A DNA stretch of 64,000 nucleotides. Source: Pythium myriotylum. Its lineage: Eukaryota > Oomycota > Peronosporomycetes > Pythiales > Pythiaceae. Shown in pieces: positions 20,922-30,790 of this stretch. Within the stretch, counting starts at the first letter, position 1, and each line of letters opens with the position of its first letter. A model generated the notes under the pieces. The model did no database searches. It saw nothing but the letters and a program-made list of their open reading frames with translations, and was not told where the DNA came from. The position numbers and the translations under genes are program-made. The DNA is taken from assembly GCA_023091665.1 (NCBI GenBank), contig JALJCQ010000017.1, positions 1,922,001 to 1,986,000 on the forward strand, read 5' to 3'.

Positions 20922-21664
20922 ATGGCCAAGCTCGCGAACCTCTACCTGCTCGCGTACAACGCGCTCAGCGCCGTTGCGTGGGGCTACATCCTCTTCCTCA
21001 CGCTCTCGACCGTGTGGCCCATGTTCTCCAGTGGCCGCGACTGGAAGACCATCGCGCTGGCCACGTGGGAAGCCGTGGAGAAGCCGCTCAAGGTCACGCA
21101 GACCGCAGCGGTGCTCGAGATCCTCCACGCCGCGACAGGCGTTGTGCGCTCGCCCGTCGGCTCCACGATCGCTCAGGTCACGGCGCGAATGTGGGTGCTC
21201 TGGTGCGCCACTGTGCTGTGCCCGCCATCGCGAGCCCAGTTCGGTTTCCCGATGATGGTGCTGAGCTGGAGCATCGTCGAGGTCCCTCGTTATACGTTCT
21301 ACGCGCTCAACATCTTGGGCAAAGTTCCCTCTGTCGTGTTTTTCCTGCGCTATCATCTGTTCATGGTGCTGTACCCGTCAGGATTTCTTGGTAAGTTGTG
21401 GATGTCCATGCGGTTGACATGCACGCACTGATCTCCCACCCGGTGCTTGTTGCAGGAGAGTGCCTCTGCATGTACAACTCGCTTCCGTTTCTCAATGAGA
21501 CCGGCGCTTACGCCATCACGATGCCGAACCCCCACAACCTGTCGATCTCCCTGGCGTCTGCGATGAAGTCGATGCTCGTGTTCTACACAATCGGCCTCTT
21601 CGTCATGTACAACCACATGCTTGTCATGCGTCGACGTGCCTACGCCAAAGCGAAAACTGCCTAA
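20922..21664 (+). CDS. HACD: very-long-chain 3-hydroxyacyl-CoA dehydratase (PTPLA/PHS1 family), copy 2
   Basis: Exons 20922-21390 and 21456-21664 give 225 residues. It is collinear with copy 1 over its full length, including N-L-Y-L-L-A-Y-N, L-E-I-L-H-A-A, S-W-S-I-V-E-V-P-R-Y-T-F-Y-A-L-N and the K-A-K-T-A tail. The catalytic Tyr and Glu are retained, so both copies should be active. The first intron of copy 1 is absent here, while the second is at the same position and phase. A perfect GTTACCGGTAAC palindrome lies about 100 bp upstream of the start. Confidence 0.92.
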
Positions 21665-21873
21665 AGAGGTCGCTCTTCAGTTCATGTCCACAGGTGACCA
21701 ATATGTTCCATTATGTTATATCGCATAGAACATCTCGGGAATCTCTTGTTTGGACGCGACTTACGCCACAAGACATCGATCGATTGCATAGCCCTCAATA
21801 ATGCTCTTGTGAGTTTCTTCGAGCGAAACAGAGCTGGCTGAGAGATGAATATAGAACTCCGCCGAGCGTAGAC

Positions 21874-22602
21874 TCACAGCTCGTCGTCACTGTAATCTTC
21901 ATCGCCTAATGCTTTCTTGATTTGCCGTGACACGACGAGTGCGAGGAACCCAATAGCCGCCACGATACCAACGATCATAATCACCACGGTTTTGTCAAGT
22001 GAAGAGTTGGATGAGGAACCACGCGAAGTACTCGAGCTTTTGCCGTCGGAAAGGCCTTGGGCATTAACTTCTGTTTCCGGCACAGGAAATCCACTGGACG
22101 ACGATGGACTGGAAGATGATGGCGTCGGTGTTGAAGACGAAGGAGAAGGAGCCGAGGAAGTAGCGTTCGTGGAAGGACGAGGTGTAGTAGCGGCAGGAGG
22201 AGGCGATTGGGTCGATGGTACGGGAGTCACAGTTGCGGGAGTGATCTTCGGGGTGGGCGAAGGCGAATTCGTCGGCGCCGGCGCTGTTGTCGGGGCCTTC
22301 GAGCCTGATCCAGTCGAGGTGTTTTTGTTGAGCTCGGCTTCTGCCTCAACTACTTCCTCATCTGCAGTCTTCGGGCGCGACACTGTTGAGGACGCCGCTG
22401 CCACTGGCGCGGTGGTAATGGCTCTGCTCTCCGTGTCGACGGGATCAGCAGCGCTCCTCGCCTCCGCCGACGAGATCACGTAAGACGAAGAGAAGGAGTA
22501 CGCCGCCGTCTCGGTCGTCGTGATCGCCAGGAGCAGCAGGCATAGCGCCGACGCGACGACAAGCGACCGCCGCGTCCGCCGCCAGGTCGCCACCACCGCC
22601 AT
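21874..22602 (-). CDS. secreted-pathway mucin-like single-pass membrane protein
   Basis: A 242-residue protein. A basic start then a hydrophobic core at about 14-27 looks like a signal peptide. The central part (about 70-195) is dominated by Ser, Thr, Pro and Ala and would be heavily O-glycosylated. A single membrane segment lies near 205-226, followed by a short acidic cytosolic tail (D-E-D-Y-S-D-D-E-L). The layout is type I membrane or wall-linked protein. I do not recognise a family. It has no introns. Confidence 0.7.
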   Translation of the reverse strand: MAVVATWRRTRRSLVVASALCLLLLAITTTETAAYSFSSSYVISSAEARSAADPVDTESRAITTAPVAAASSTVSRPKTADEEVVEAEAELNKNTSTGSGSKAPTTAPAPTNSPSPTPKITPATVTPVPSTQSPPPAATTPRPSTNATSSAPSPSSSTPTPSSSSPSSSSGFPVPETEVNAQGLSDGKSSSTSRGSSSNSSLDKTVVIMIVGIVAAIGFLALVVSRQIKKALGDEDYSDDEL

Positions 22603-23412
22603 GCCGCGGAGGACTGCGCGTGATTAAGCGACAAAGAGACAGTGACACTGGTTGCTGTCCGTGGGCCTGACTCGCGGTCGGGAGGCCTCTAAGCCAGCTG
22701 CGAAGGATGGCTCGATCGGTCGGATGGATGGGTGGATGGATGGATCGCACCAAGTGCGGCGCGCAGGCTTCTACGACGGGATTCGCGGCAGCTGAGATTG
22801 TGAGCGCGCGCCACGAGACCATTGCGAGAAGCGGCGAGCGGAGCTCCTCGGCGGCCATGATCACTTGGGCCCAGCAGGTGGCTTCCACGGGGCCAGCTGG
22901 TGCCGCCAGTGGGCGACTCGCTCTCTCGGCCGGCGAATCACGTGGACCACGCCAACCAAACGCACCCACAACGTGACAACCGACGTGATTGGTGGGAACT
23001 GATTGGATAGTTGGACCCTACCCCTCGCAAATCCGCATTAGGCGATCGTCGAGATGGGTTCATGTGCATTTTTGGTGGGAGCCGAAGACAGCGAGTCTGC
23101 TTCCTGTCGTGTTGCGTCCCTTTGGCCACGGACGCTGCCCCTTTACGTTCGGCACGAGGAGCGAGACAAGTGGTATATTGTTCAGTGCATCATGATCGGA
23201 TCCGACAAAGAAAAACGCCACGATACGAGAAGAATTCCACGGCCGAAATCACTGTCCACTCACTGGCGTTGACTGGTCATACGTGAGACGCAGATTACCA
23301 GTCAACTGATCTGTTTGGTGACGATGGAAGACGAGTATGCGATGCCCCGTCAAGGATCCGTGGTGGGAAAGGCTGCCGATGTGACCCAGCAAAGCTGATG
23401 CGACAAGCCTTT
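22603..23412. other. intergenic region with short GGAT microsatellite
   Basis: This is the upstream region of the mucin-like gene and the 3' flank of the next minus-strand gene. A short imperfect GGAT repeat lies at about 22722-22745. No coding frame I can support was seen. Confidence 0.5.
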
Positions 23413-25092
23413 CTACTCGACGGAGGCAGAGCTGCGTCGCCGCGTCCCACCACCAAGATGAGCCGATGAAAAGGACAACTCAGCCGCCTGAGAATGACAG
23501 GTAGAGGTCTCAGCTTCGTGAGCCTGATGACATGGACGTCGAGGGCTCAAAGACGGTGTTTGCGTGGCCCGTTTGAGCATACTGGGAGCCGTCAGATCCG
23601 TATCTGGCCAAAACGCAGGCACGACAGCGTTTCGGGAAGGTCGGGAGCTGGGCGGAAGTGGCTTGTCTGCGACTGCCATGTCGTCCCCGTGACGCTTGTC
23701 CTGCGAAAAGAATCGCTTCATGCGGTGAGCATACTTCATGAGCAGATTTGTTGGCTGCACGATGAAAACCACGATCAGATCGGCCTGAAAGAACACGAGA
23801 CCCGACGCATGTTCGTCAGCAGCCATCGTCTGAGTAAGAACCGAGAGAACGATTGCGATCCAGAAAAGCACAGCCGACACGACACCCAGCACGGCGATTA
23901 GAGTGGACGTTGTGACTTGAGACACTTGCGACTCACAGAGTTGATTTAACGGAATGGCGACGGTCGCAAGCAAAATGATGGATCCAACTGCGGCAATGAA
24001 AGGAGAGAGCAGTGACTCATTATCTCCAGGATTGTGCCGACCAACGAGCGCACGCAATAGAACGATACCGGAGAATAACAGGATCAAAATGTAAGCGACA
24101 ATGTTTGGATCGCTCAAGACTCCAGTCAACGTGGCACCCCCGATCTCGCTCGCTGTCAGAGCCGTTAACGCCACGTAGTTGGCCGGTGTGTCGAATCGCA
24201 GCACATATACTAGCCAGAGCGAAAGCAGTGCTACAGCGCCAATTGCTGACTCTGCAACTGGCAGCAGGTACGGCGACTGGCTCAAGACTTGAAGCACAGC
24301 ATCCGATCGGATAACCAAGAGGCAAATGACCACAACGACTGCAACACCGCCTACATACACCAAAAGAGACAGCAGCACGCGCTGGCGAAAGGCTTTCCGA
24401 GCGGAGACGGGGAGGTTGTCGACGAGGCAATCGGCACGAGTCGCGGTGGGTCGACACGCTGAGGCACCGGTCGCTTGAGCTTCAAGATCCCACGACGAGT
24501 CGGTCGGAGGGTAGCAATGGTCGATCGACGACATGGGTTTCTGCGAGAAAGGACCTACCGAGCTATGTTGTCCACGCGAGTGGGCCTCAATGAGAGTGAG
24601 CCGGAGCAGAGGAACGGGGTTGTACGATGCCAGGATGATGACGCTCTTCCAGAACAATCGTCGGAGTCGAGAGTCTTCCGCATCTTGCTCCACGTCACGC
24701 GCGTCGAATGTCGGGATCTCATCGTCGCCACTCAACGCAGCGATGTTGACGCTGTGCGACGCAATAGCGATATCTTCACTGGTATTAAGAGCATCGGCCT
24801 CCACTCGGCCTTGGTCCGTGGGGAGCTCCACGACGCAGTCCATGGTCTTTGACGAATGGCGAGCCCCTGGGGCCTCGCAGACCACCACGCCACGTCCTCG
24901 GAGCCTGGAGGACGAGATGTCCCGCCGCTGGACGTTTAGCTGTTGCGTGGCTATGCTGCCGGCTGAAGTGAAGCCATCTGAAAGTGGACAGCGGTCACTT
25001 GGCGTGAACACCGTCATCAGATCCACGGAGTGTTGGTCGTTAAACCAAGATGATGATGACGACGGTTGGAGAGGGAACCTCTCTAACTGCAT
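23413..25092 (-). CDS. multi-pass membrane protein, divergent Bax-inhibitor-1/TMBIM-like
   Basis: A 559-residue single-exon protein. A soluble N-terminal region of about 230 residues precedes about seven hydrophobic segments at roughly 238-455, and the C-terminal tail is Ser/Pro-rich. The membrane part starts after R-K-A-F-R-Q-R-V-L-L-S-L and ends with D-E-H-A-S-G-L-V-F-F-Q-A-D. The same pattern (F-R-R-K-L... and D-E-Y-M-Q-G-M-V-F-F-Y-T-D) occurs in the protein at 28746-30041, so the two are paralogues. The seven-segment plan with an acidic motif before the last segment resembles BI-1/Lifeguard channels, which are calcium-leak proteins of the ER or Golgi. The family call is tentative. Confidence 0.55.
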   Translation of the reverse strand: MQLERFPLQPSSSSSWFNDQHSVDLMTVFTPSDRCPLSDGFTSAGSIATQQLNVQRRDISSSRLRGRGVVVCEAPGARHSSKTMDCVVELPTDQGRVEADALNTSEDIAIASHSVNIAALSGDDEIPTFDARDVEQDAEDSRLRRLFWKSVIILASYNPVPLLRLTLIEAHSRGQHSSVGPFSQKPMSSIDHCYPPTDSSWDLEAQATGASACRPTATRADCLVDNLPVSARKAFRQRVLLSLLVYVGGVAVVVVICLLVIRSDAVLQVLSQSPYLLPVAESAIGAVALLSLWLVYVLRFDTPANYVALTALTASEIGGATLTGVLSDPNIVAYILILLFSGIVLLRALVGRHNPGDNESLLSPFIAAVGSIILLATVAIPLNQLCESQVSQVTTSTLIAVLGVVSAVLFWIAIVLSVLTQTMAADEHASGLVFFQADLIVVFIVQPTNLLMKYAHRMKRFFSQDKRHGDDMAVADKPLPPSSRPSRNAVVPAFWPDTDLTAPSMLKRATQTPSLSPRRPCHQAHEAETSTCHSQAAELSFSSAHLGGGTRRRSSASVE

Positions 25093-25365
25093 ACAACCAC
25101 CATGCTATAGAGGGGGTTGGATTGCGATGCTTGGGCAAACAACCACATCCGCCAATCAGAGTCCGTCGTCGATAATCTCAGCCAATCATTGGGGTGGAGA
25201 CACGTGGCCCAAATGCATTCGATTGGATGAAATCTTTTCCGATTTCGTCCAATGCTGTACTAGGAACGACATGGGCTTCTGTGGTTCGCCCCGCAAGGAG
25301 CAGAGTTGGAAAACCCCAACGCCAACAAACCACCGAACCAGTCGAGCCCGTGAGGAGATCCAGCC
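25093..25365. promoter_or_regulatory. bidirectional promoter region with CCAAT boxes
   Basis: This 273-bp gap separates the divergent membrane-protein and ISCU starts. It contains CCAATCA at 25152-25158, CCAATCATTGG (CCAAT in both directions) at 25182-25192, and further CCAAT words near 25118 (reverse) and 25248. The density suggests NF-Y-type regulation of one or both genes. Confidence 0.45.
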
Positions 25366-25836
25366 ATGCTCGCCCGCACCGCCCTCAAGCGATCGCTGCT
25401 GCGCGTGAACGCCGCGCGCCCCGTGGCCTTCGCGCAGCCGCCGCAGTCGCGCGCCTACCACGAGAACGTGATCGACCACTACGAGAACCCGCGCAACGTC
25501 GGCTCGCTCGACAAGAACGCCAGCGACGTGGGCACGGGGCTCGTCGGCGCGCCGGCCTGCGGAGACGTCATGAAGCTCCAGATCCGCGTGGATGAGAACG
25601 GCACGATCGTCGAGTCCAAGTTCAAGACCTTCGGCTGCGGCTCGGCGATCGCGTCGTCGTCTGTCGCCACCGAGTGGCTCAAGGGCAAGACCGTCGAGGA
25701 GTGCCTCAACATCAAGAACACCGACATCGCGAGCCACCTGAAGCTGCCGCCGGTCAAGCTCCACTGCTCCATGCTCGCCGAGGACGCCATCAAGGCTGCG
25801 ATCTCGGACTACAAGAAGAAGCAGGCCAAGGCGTAA
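25366..25836 (+). CDS. ISCU: iron-sulfur cluster scaffold protein ISCU
   Basis: A 156-residue single-exon protein. The Arg-rich N-terminus (about 1-25) is a typical mitochondrial targeting peptide. The IscU fold follows from Y-H-E-N-V-I-D-H-Y-E-N-P-R-N-V-G. The three cluster-ligand Cys are in G-A-P-A-C-G-D-V, K-T-F-G-C-G-S-A-I-A-S-S-S and L-H-C-S-M-L-A-E-D-A. The co-chaperone-binding L-P-P-V-K motif precedes the last Cys. It assembles [2Fe-2S] clusters in the mitochondrial matrix with NFS1 and frataxin. All functional residues are present. Confidence 0.96.
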   Translation: MLARTALKRSLLRVNAARPVAFAQPPQSRAYHENVIDHYENPRNVGSLDKNASDVGTGLVGAPACGDVMKLQIRVDENGTIVESKFKTFGCGSAIASSSVATEWLKGKTVEECLNIKNTDIASHLKLPPVKLHCSMLAEDAIKAAISDYKKKQAKA

Positions 25837-26009
25837 GCTCCCCGCTTGTCCTGTTCATTGTCCGGAAAGATCTGTTTGATTTCAAGATCCAAGCGTGCTG
25901 CTGGTGGGGCCATGCGCAAGAGGCCCTGCCAGGCAAGAAAACCAAACACACAAAAAAGCAACAAAATACACCTATTTTATTCCCTCCATCGATACAGCCC
26001 CATCTCTCT

Positions 26010-27950
26010 CTATTTGATATCCGTAAGGTTGTGCTCTTTGAGCAAACCGGCGACCTCGTCAATGATGGCCTTCATGGCCACTTGCGCCTTCTTCAACTGA
26101 GCGATTGTTTCCTCGTGAGGGAGCTCGTGCAGGTTCAGCGACTCAATGATAGCGCTTCGCGTTGGCAACGAGGCCAATGCACTGTTGACGCCCTTGCGGA
26201 TGATCCACGGGTGGCGGGCGCCGATTGTCTCTTCATAGGCCTTGCTTGCGCCAGCAGCACAGCTTTCGTCTTTGTTCTCGATCAGAATGTACCGCACGCA
26301 TGCTTCGACAAACTCAATGAACCAAAGAAGACGAAGAACGCAACGACAACATGAAGGCTTCTTCTTGCCTCCCGTGGTCGCAACCTGGAGCTCAACTTCG
26401 CGTTCAACGACGGCGCGAACGCTCTGTTCTCGCCAGGAGAAGGCAACGGCATTCGTTGCCGAAGGAGGAATTGGCCAGCCGGCAAGATTCGTGCCGATTG
26501 TGCTGATATAGCCCGTGACGGTGCTCGCAGCAAACGCTGTTGCTCGACCAAACGCGAGGACAAAGCTGCAGATCTGGTCGCATGAAGACAAGAAATTGCT
26601 GATGCGCATGTTGTCATCGCTTGTTCGACTCTTGGTCGTGCACTCGGCCAGCGAAGCGAGTAGTTTGTCGAAGTTGAAGCCGAGGCCGTCATCGACGGGC
26701 TTGTCGCCAACCTCAACCTCGAGAACTTCGTCCTCATCGCGTTCGCGCAATACTGGAGGAATGTTGGAAGCCGACGACAATGGAGCACCAGAAGCCAACC
26801 GATTCGCTTCCGACATGCTCGATCGAGAGCGTGGTCGAGGTTTGACTTGAGTCGTAGAAATAACGCCTGAGGGAGCACTTGTGGACAGATAGCGCCGGGT
26901 GCGTCGTTCAGATCGTCCAACTAGCTCATCGTAGGCAACTAGGCCGAGGAGGTATGATGTAATAACGCGCAATGAGGCGAGGCGGTCGATCCAGCCCGTG
27001 ATCGACAGGAGGACCAACACGATCCCTTCTGCCGGAACCATCAGCTCTTGTTGCTCTCCATCGCGAATAATGTAGCCTCCATGAGCTGATACTGCCTGGA
27101 AACGAATCAGGCGAGCAAAGAGAAGGCAAGCCACACCGATTAAGGAGAACCAGTGACGTTGGCGAAGATACGACGATTCGCCCGACGTCGAGTGGTACGA
27201 ACGGACTGAACTCTTGATTTTGGAAGGTGCGCGATGGAATCCGTCCACTGCTGAGTCTGCAATCGCCGCGGGGGTAACGACCTTGCTCGCAAAGGTACTC
27301 GGAACAGGGTTCTCGTCACCGTTGGAGCCTTCAGGAACGCCGGTTTCTTCGGGTATCCGGACGTCTGACTGAAGCGGCGTAGAGTGCTGCATGTAATCTC
27401 GCGCACACGAGTCGCAAAGGCGCGAGCCTTTCCGCCGTTCTAGTCGACGGTTCAGCTTGACGCGATTCTTGCTGCAGTCGTCACAGATCTTCTTGCCGCA
27501 TACTTTGCACGTGTGCTTGGGGCGAAACACTGTGAACGAGCGTTCGCAGATTCCGCACGACTTGGACTTGGCCGTTCCGTTGAGCTGCGCTGGCAGTCGT
27601 GGTGAGCTTCCATCGGCTCCATCACTCATGGTGCTGTCGAGCGTGCCTTCGGAGGTGCTCGGCCCGTTCAAATTGAGCGGCGAGGGGAGTGGGGCGGGGC
27701 CCGTAGGTGTAGCGTTCGGGTTGATCGCCGGGCTCTTTCGCGATGTCACGTTCTTGAGCTCGTCGAGCATTTTCGTATGCAGTCGTCGCCCCGATCGTCC
27801 GGTCGTGGGCGACAATTGGGGGGTCGGCGCGGGGGCCTGCAGCGGCGTCGGCGGCGCGCTGCCGGACGCCCCTTTGGCGCTGGCGCTGGCGTTCATGGCC
27901 GCGTTCGCGGCCGCCGCTTGCACTTGGAGCCCGCTCTTGGCGTCGCCCAT
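26010..27950 (-). CDS. FYVE zinc finger plus GLTP-like lipid-transfer domain fusion
   Basis: A 646-residue single-exon protein. After a low-complexity N-terminus, a FYVE-type finger spans about 135-195 (C-G-I-C...R-P-K-H-T-C-K-V-C-G...C-D-D-C-S...R-L-C-D-S-C). A linker with hydrophobic stretches near 265-350 is next. The last 210 residues look like a glycolipid transfer protein fold: F-L-S-S-C-D-Q-I...F-G-R-A-T-A-F, then L-R-L-L-W-F-I-E-F-V and A-Y-E-E-T-I-G-A-R-H-P-W-I-I-R-K with the conserved His. The usual D-x-x-x-N-x-x-K headgroup motif reads T-x-x-x-Y-x-x-I. FYVE domains bind PI3P, while GLTP folds carry sphingolipids, so an endosomal lipid-transfer role is inferred. Confidence 0.75.
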   Translation of the reverse strand: MGDAKSGLQVQAAAANAAMNASASAKGASGSAPPTPLQAPAPTPQLSPTTGRSGRRLHTKMLDELKNVTSRKSPAINPNATPTGPAPLPSPLNLNGPSTSEGTLDSTMSDGADGSSPRLPAQLNGTAKSKSCGICERSFTVFRPKHTCKVCGKKICDDCSKNRVKLNRRLERRKGSRLCDSCARDYMQHSTPLQSDVRIPEETGVPEGSNGDENPVPSTFASKVVTPAAIADSAVDGFHRAPSKIKSSVRSYHSTSGESSYLRQRHWFSLIGVACLLFARLIRFQAVSAHGGYIIRDGEQQELMVPAEGIVLVLLSITGWIDRLASLRVITSYLLGLVAYDELVGRSERRTRRYLSTSAPSGVISTTQVKPRPRSRSSMSEANRLASGAPLSSASNIPPVLRERDEDEVLEVEVGDKPVDDGLGFNFDKLLASLAECTTKSRTSDDNMRISNFLSSCDQICSFVLAFGRATAFAASTVTGYISTIGTNLAGWPIPPSATNAVAFSWREQSVRAVVEREVELQVATTGGKKKPSCCRCVLRLLWFIEFVEACVRYILIENKDESCAAGASKAYEETIGARHPWIIRKGVNSALASLPTRSAIIESLNLHELPHEETIAQLKKAQVAMKAIIDEVAGLLKEHNLTDIK

Positions 27951-28745
27951 GGATCGGGTTTTGTGGTCGGAGACCAGGCCGCGGGCTCACGCGGTCGCTG
28001 GACGCCAGAGCGTAATCGGCGCGCGCTCGCGCTCAGGTGTCGCAGACGGAGAGGGAATATGTGGCGACAGCCCCGCGCGCCGAGAGCCCGCGTCGCTTGT
28101 CGGCTTCGGCCGATAATGTAGCCCCTCACTTGGGCGAGGTCCGGAGATTCGCACCGTATGGGTTATGCGTTTTCAGAGGTTGGAGGGCGAGCCCAACTGG
28201 CTCGGAACTTTGCAAGAGAGTGAGGAGCCAGTATAGGTTTTGACAGGTTCCGAGGGCCAAAGAAGCGTTGACGAAACCACCCAAAGACCCAATCACCCAC
28301 CCACAACCCCACGAAGTCATGCTTGAAGCATTCCCTCTGGAAGCAGGTGCAGATATGCTGGATCAGAGGAAGTAGCCACTTGACCTGTCCAAGAGCTACG
28401 CTGGACGCGAGCGACGGACGAATGGGCGGCTGATGCGGTGATGCAGTGTATCGCGTGAGGCCACGGCCGAGAGGCTCCGCGCGTCCAGTCCAGTCGACTG
28501 GCCCATCGTCTCCGACATCGTCAGCAAGTCCATCAACGCAAAGTATTTGTGTCCATGGGAGGAGCCAGGAATAGGGCCGAGGCGGGTCAGCTGCTGCCGC
28601 TGCTCTGGTTGAAGTGCTCGGATAAGACCCCTACGCTCGACGCATGGCGACTCCCTCGTGACTCCCTTCCTCGAGCTGCCCAGAGCCTGCGGTGTATCGA
28701 GACAAGTAGGCTGCTCGCGGGACATCGACAGCTCCGACGACAACC
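27951..28745. other. divergent intergenic region, no gene seen
   Basis: About 800 bp between the FYVE-GLTP and membrane-protein starts. Frames here are shadows or short. No repeats or RNA genes were noticed. Confidence 0.5.
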
Positions 28746-30041
28746 ATGATGGACATGGCGACCGAGAACGCCGTGGTCCCGGAGGAAAGTCTCCCGCCGG
28801 GAGCGCGGAACCCTCCGGCGGGCGGCAGCTCGAGCCGATTCAATGTTCAAAATGGAGACACATGGGCAGAAGTCAAGCCGATGCCCAGTGCGAACGCGAC
28901 AACGGAGGCTCACCCGGCGACTCTCCAGACCAAATCTCCGTCGGCTGTTCGGCTTGTGATGCGGAGAGTGAGCGCGCTATTTAACCCCAACGACGAGCCC
29001 ATGGATCCTGACCATCGTAAGTCACATTATCGACGAGGGTCGATCCTGATTAAGCATCTAGAGGACAAGAAGGCCTCCGGCAAGGCCACAGAGAAAGATA
29101 TGAAGTTCTTCGAAATGGTCAAGTCTCAGTTTGACAAGAACATCATGGAATCCCGCACGATTATTTCTCTATCTGTCTTTCAGACTGGGTCAAACCCACT
29201 CGATGATCCATTCGCTGTCATCCATATGCCCGTCGAGATCCAACAAGGATTCCGTCGCAAGCTCTTCGCGATCTTTTCGCTCCAACTCTTCGCAGTCGTG
29301 GTGCTCATCTCGTTTTTTAGCTATGCACCTTTCCTTGTTGACGCTTTCGCAGATGGTTTTGACAAGTGGCCATCGATCTTCGGCGCATTCGTCGGGATGG
29401 TGCTTGCGCTGTTATGGCTCTACATTGTCAAGTACCGCTTCCCTATCAACTTCTTCGTGCTCTCGCTCTACACGGCCACGCAAAGCCTCTTCTTCGCTGG
29501 CTGTGACTACTTTTTTGCAACACGGGCAAGTATCTTCATCTTCAGCTTCCTGTTATGCATCATGGCTATTACAACGGTGCTTTGCACGCTTGTGGTCAAG
29601 CGCTCACAGGACGGTAGCTCGCCGCCCGTGCTCGTCTCATACCCGATGGCGCTTCTGATCTCGTTCTTCCTCTCCTTTCTCGGCTCGCTGCTTATCTATT
29701 TCGCTTACCTGGACAAAGTGCTCTCAGCATTGCAGTACAGCGCGTCTCTCGCAGCCATTCTTCTCCTCGTGCTTTGGTTTGCTTACGACGCCTCATGTAT
29801 GAACGAGCGACTCAGCCCAGATGAGTATATGCAAGGAATGGTGTTCTTCTACACGGATATGGTACTGTTCCTCCTCTTCCTCAGTATCATCTTCGTCGCG
29901 TGTTTTGCCTGTGAAGGTGACTGCGCATGCTACGGGACGGCCGACATTGCACCCATCGGCACTGGAGGCGGTGGTGGTGACGATGACGAGGAAGGCGACA
30001 TGATTGATGACGAAGAAGGACAGGATGGAAGTGTCCAGTAG
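28746..30041 (+). CDS. seven-segment membrane protein, Bax-inhibitor-1/TMBIM-like
   Basis: A 431-residue single-exon protein. About 165 N-terminal soluble residues are followed by seven hydrophobic segments at roughly 172-195, 208-228, 232-252, 262-285, 298-320, 330-347 and 368-388. The tail is acidic and Gly-rich. The layout and the D-E-Y-x-x-G-M-V-F-F-Y-T-D motif before the final segment recall BI-1/Lifeguard proteins, in which aspartates near the C-terminus control calcium leak. It is a paralogue of the 23413-25092 protein. Its N-terminus is rich in Lys/Glu (K-H-L-E-D-K-K-A-S-G-K). No direct functional evidence. Confidence 0.6.
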   Translation: MMDMATENAVVPEESLPPGARNPPAGGSSSRFNVQNGDTWAEVKPMPSANATTEAHPATLQTKSPSAVRLVMRRVSALFNPNDEPMDPDHRKSHYRRGSILIKHLEDKKASGKATEKDMKFFEMVKSQFDKNIMESRTIISLSVFQTGSNPLDDPFAVIHMPVEIQQGFRRKLFAIFSLQLFAVVVLISFFSYAPFLVDAFADGFDKWPSIFGAFVGMVLALLWLYIVKYRFPINFFVLSLYTATQSLFFAGCDYFFATRASIFIFSFLLCIMAITTVLCTLVVKRSQDGSSPPVLVSYPMALLISFFLSFLGSLLIYFAYLDKVLSALQYSASLAAILLLVLWFAYDASCMNERLSPDEYMQGMVFFYTDMVLFLLFLSIIFVACFACEGDCACYGTADIAPIGTGGGGGDDDEEGDMIDDEEGQDGSVQ

Positions 30042-30790
30042 TTTAGATGCGTACGAAGACCGCGGTCCCGCGAAGGGCTCTAGAAAGCGCCCCATCAATA
30101 GACCACGCGCCAGTTCATCGCAGACGAGTCTTTCAAGAACAAAGGCATGCTGTCCAGCTCCCCTCTCGGGAATCATGCCTCCAGGGCCACAAAGGGGAGA
30201 GAACGTGTTCTTGCAAACACATCGTGTGAATCTCAAGGCGTCGATTGTTCTCGTCACTCTCATTTCCCTACATTGAAGTTAGAACTATCGAACGTGGAGC
30301 ACTTCAAATGGCGTTGTGCGTAAGCGACCGAGTACGCTGACGAAGCACGATAACGGTGAATCTGTAAGGAAAGCTAATAGAAGATCATACGGCAGGACGG
30401 ACAAGTTCTATAGAATAGTGAATATAGTAAGGAGGTGAACGTTTGTCAACGTTAGACCCACAGTGACGCAAAACATGATCCAATAACACGCCCAACCACG
30501 CAGACGACAGAGTTGGTGTATGCTTCGTCGTTGCCATTGCTGTATTACTTGTCTCTAAGATTTTTGAAGAGTACTATTTTGGAGCGTACTCTTCGACCCA
30601 AAGGACCTTAGTGGCGCGTTCTACGGAATTGGCCAGTTATTGCACGGACGAGGCCACCACAAAGAGACGAAAAGATTATACAACGTTCCCGACAGTGTTC
30701 CAATGTTGCTGCTACCATTTCACACAAAGTCAACATCTCACAAACACTCGTCTGGGAAAACACGTGGGCTTCTTCAAGAGCTGTCGCAGT
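30042..30790. other. convergent 3' flanks, no gene seen
   Basis: This AT-richer gap between the convergent membrane-protein and nicastrin genes probably holds both 3' UTRs. No supported frame, hairpin cluster or RNA gene was seen. Confidence 0.5.

Noticed and set aside
22722..22745. GGAT repeat as a possible CRISPR or telomere-like array
   Set aside because: Only a few imperfect tetranucleotide units; a simple microsatellite in a eukaryotic genome.
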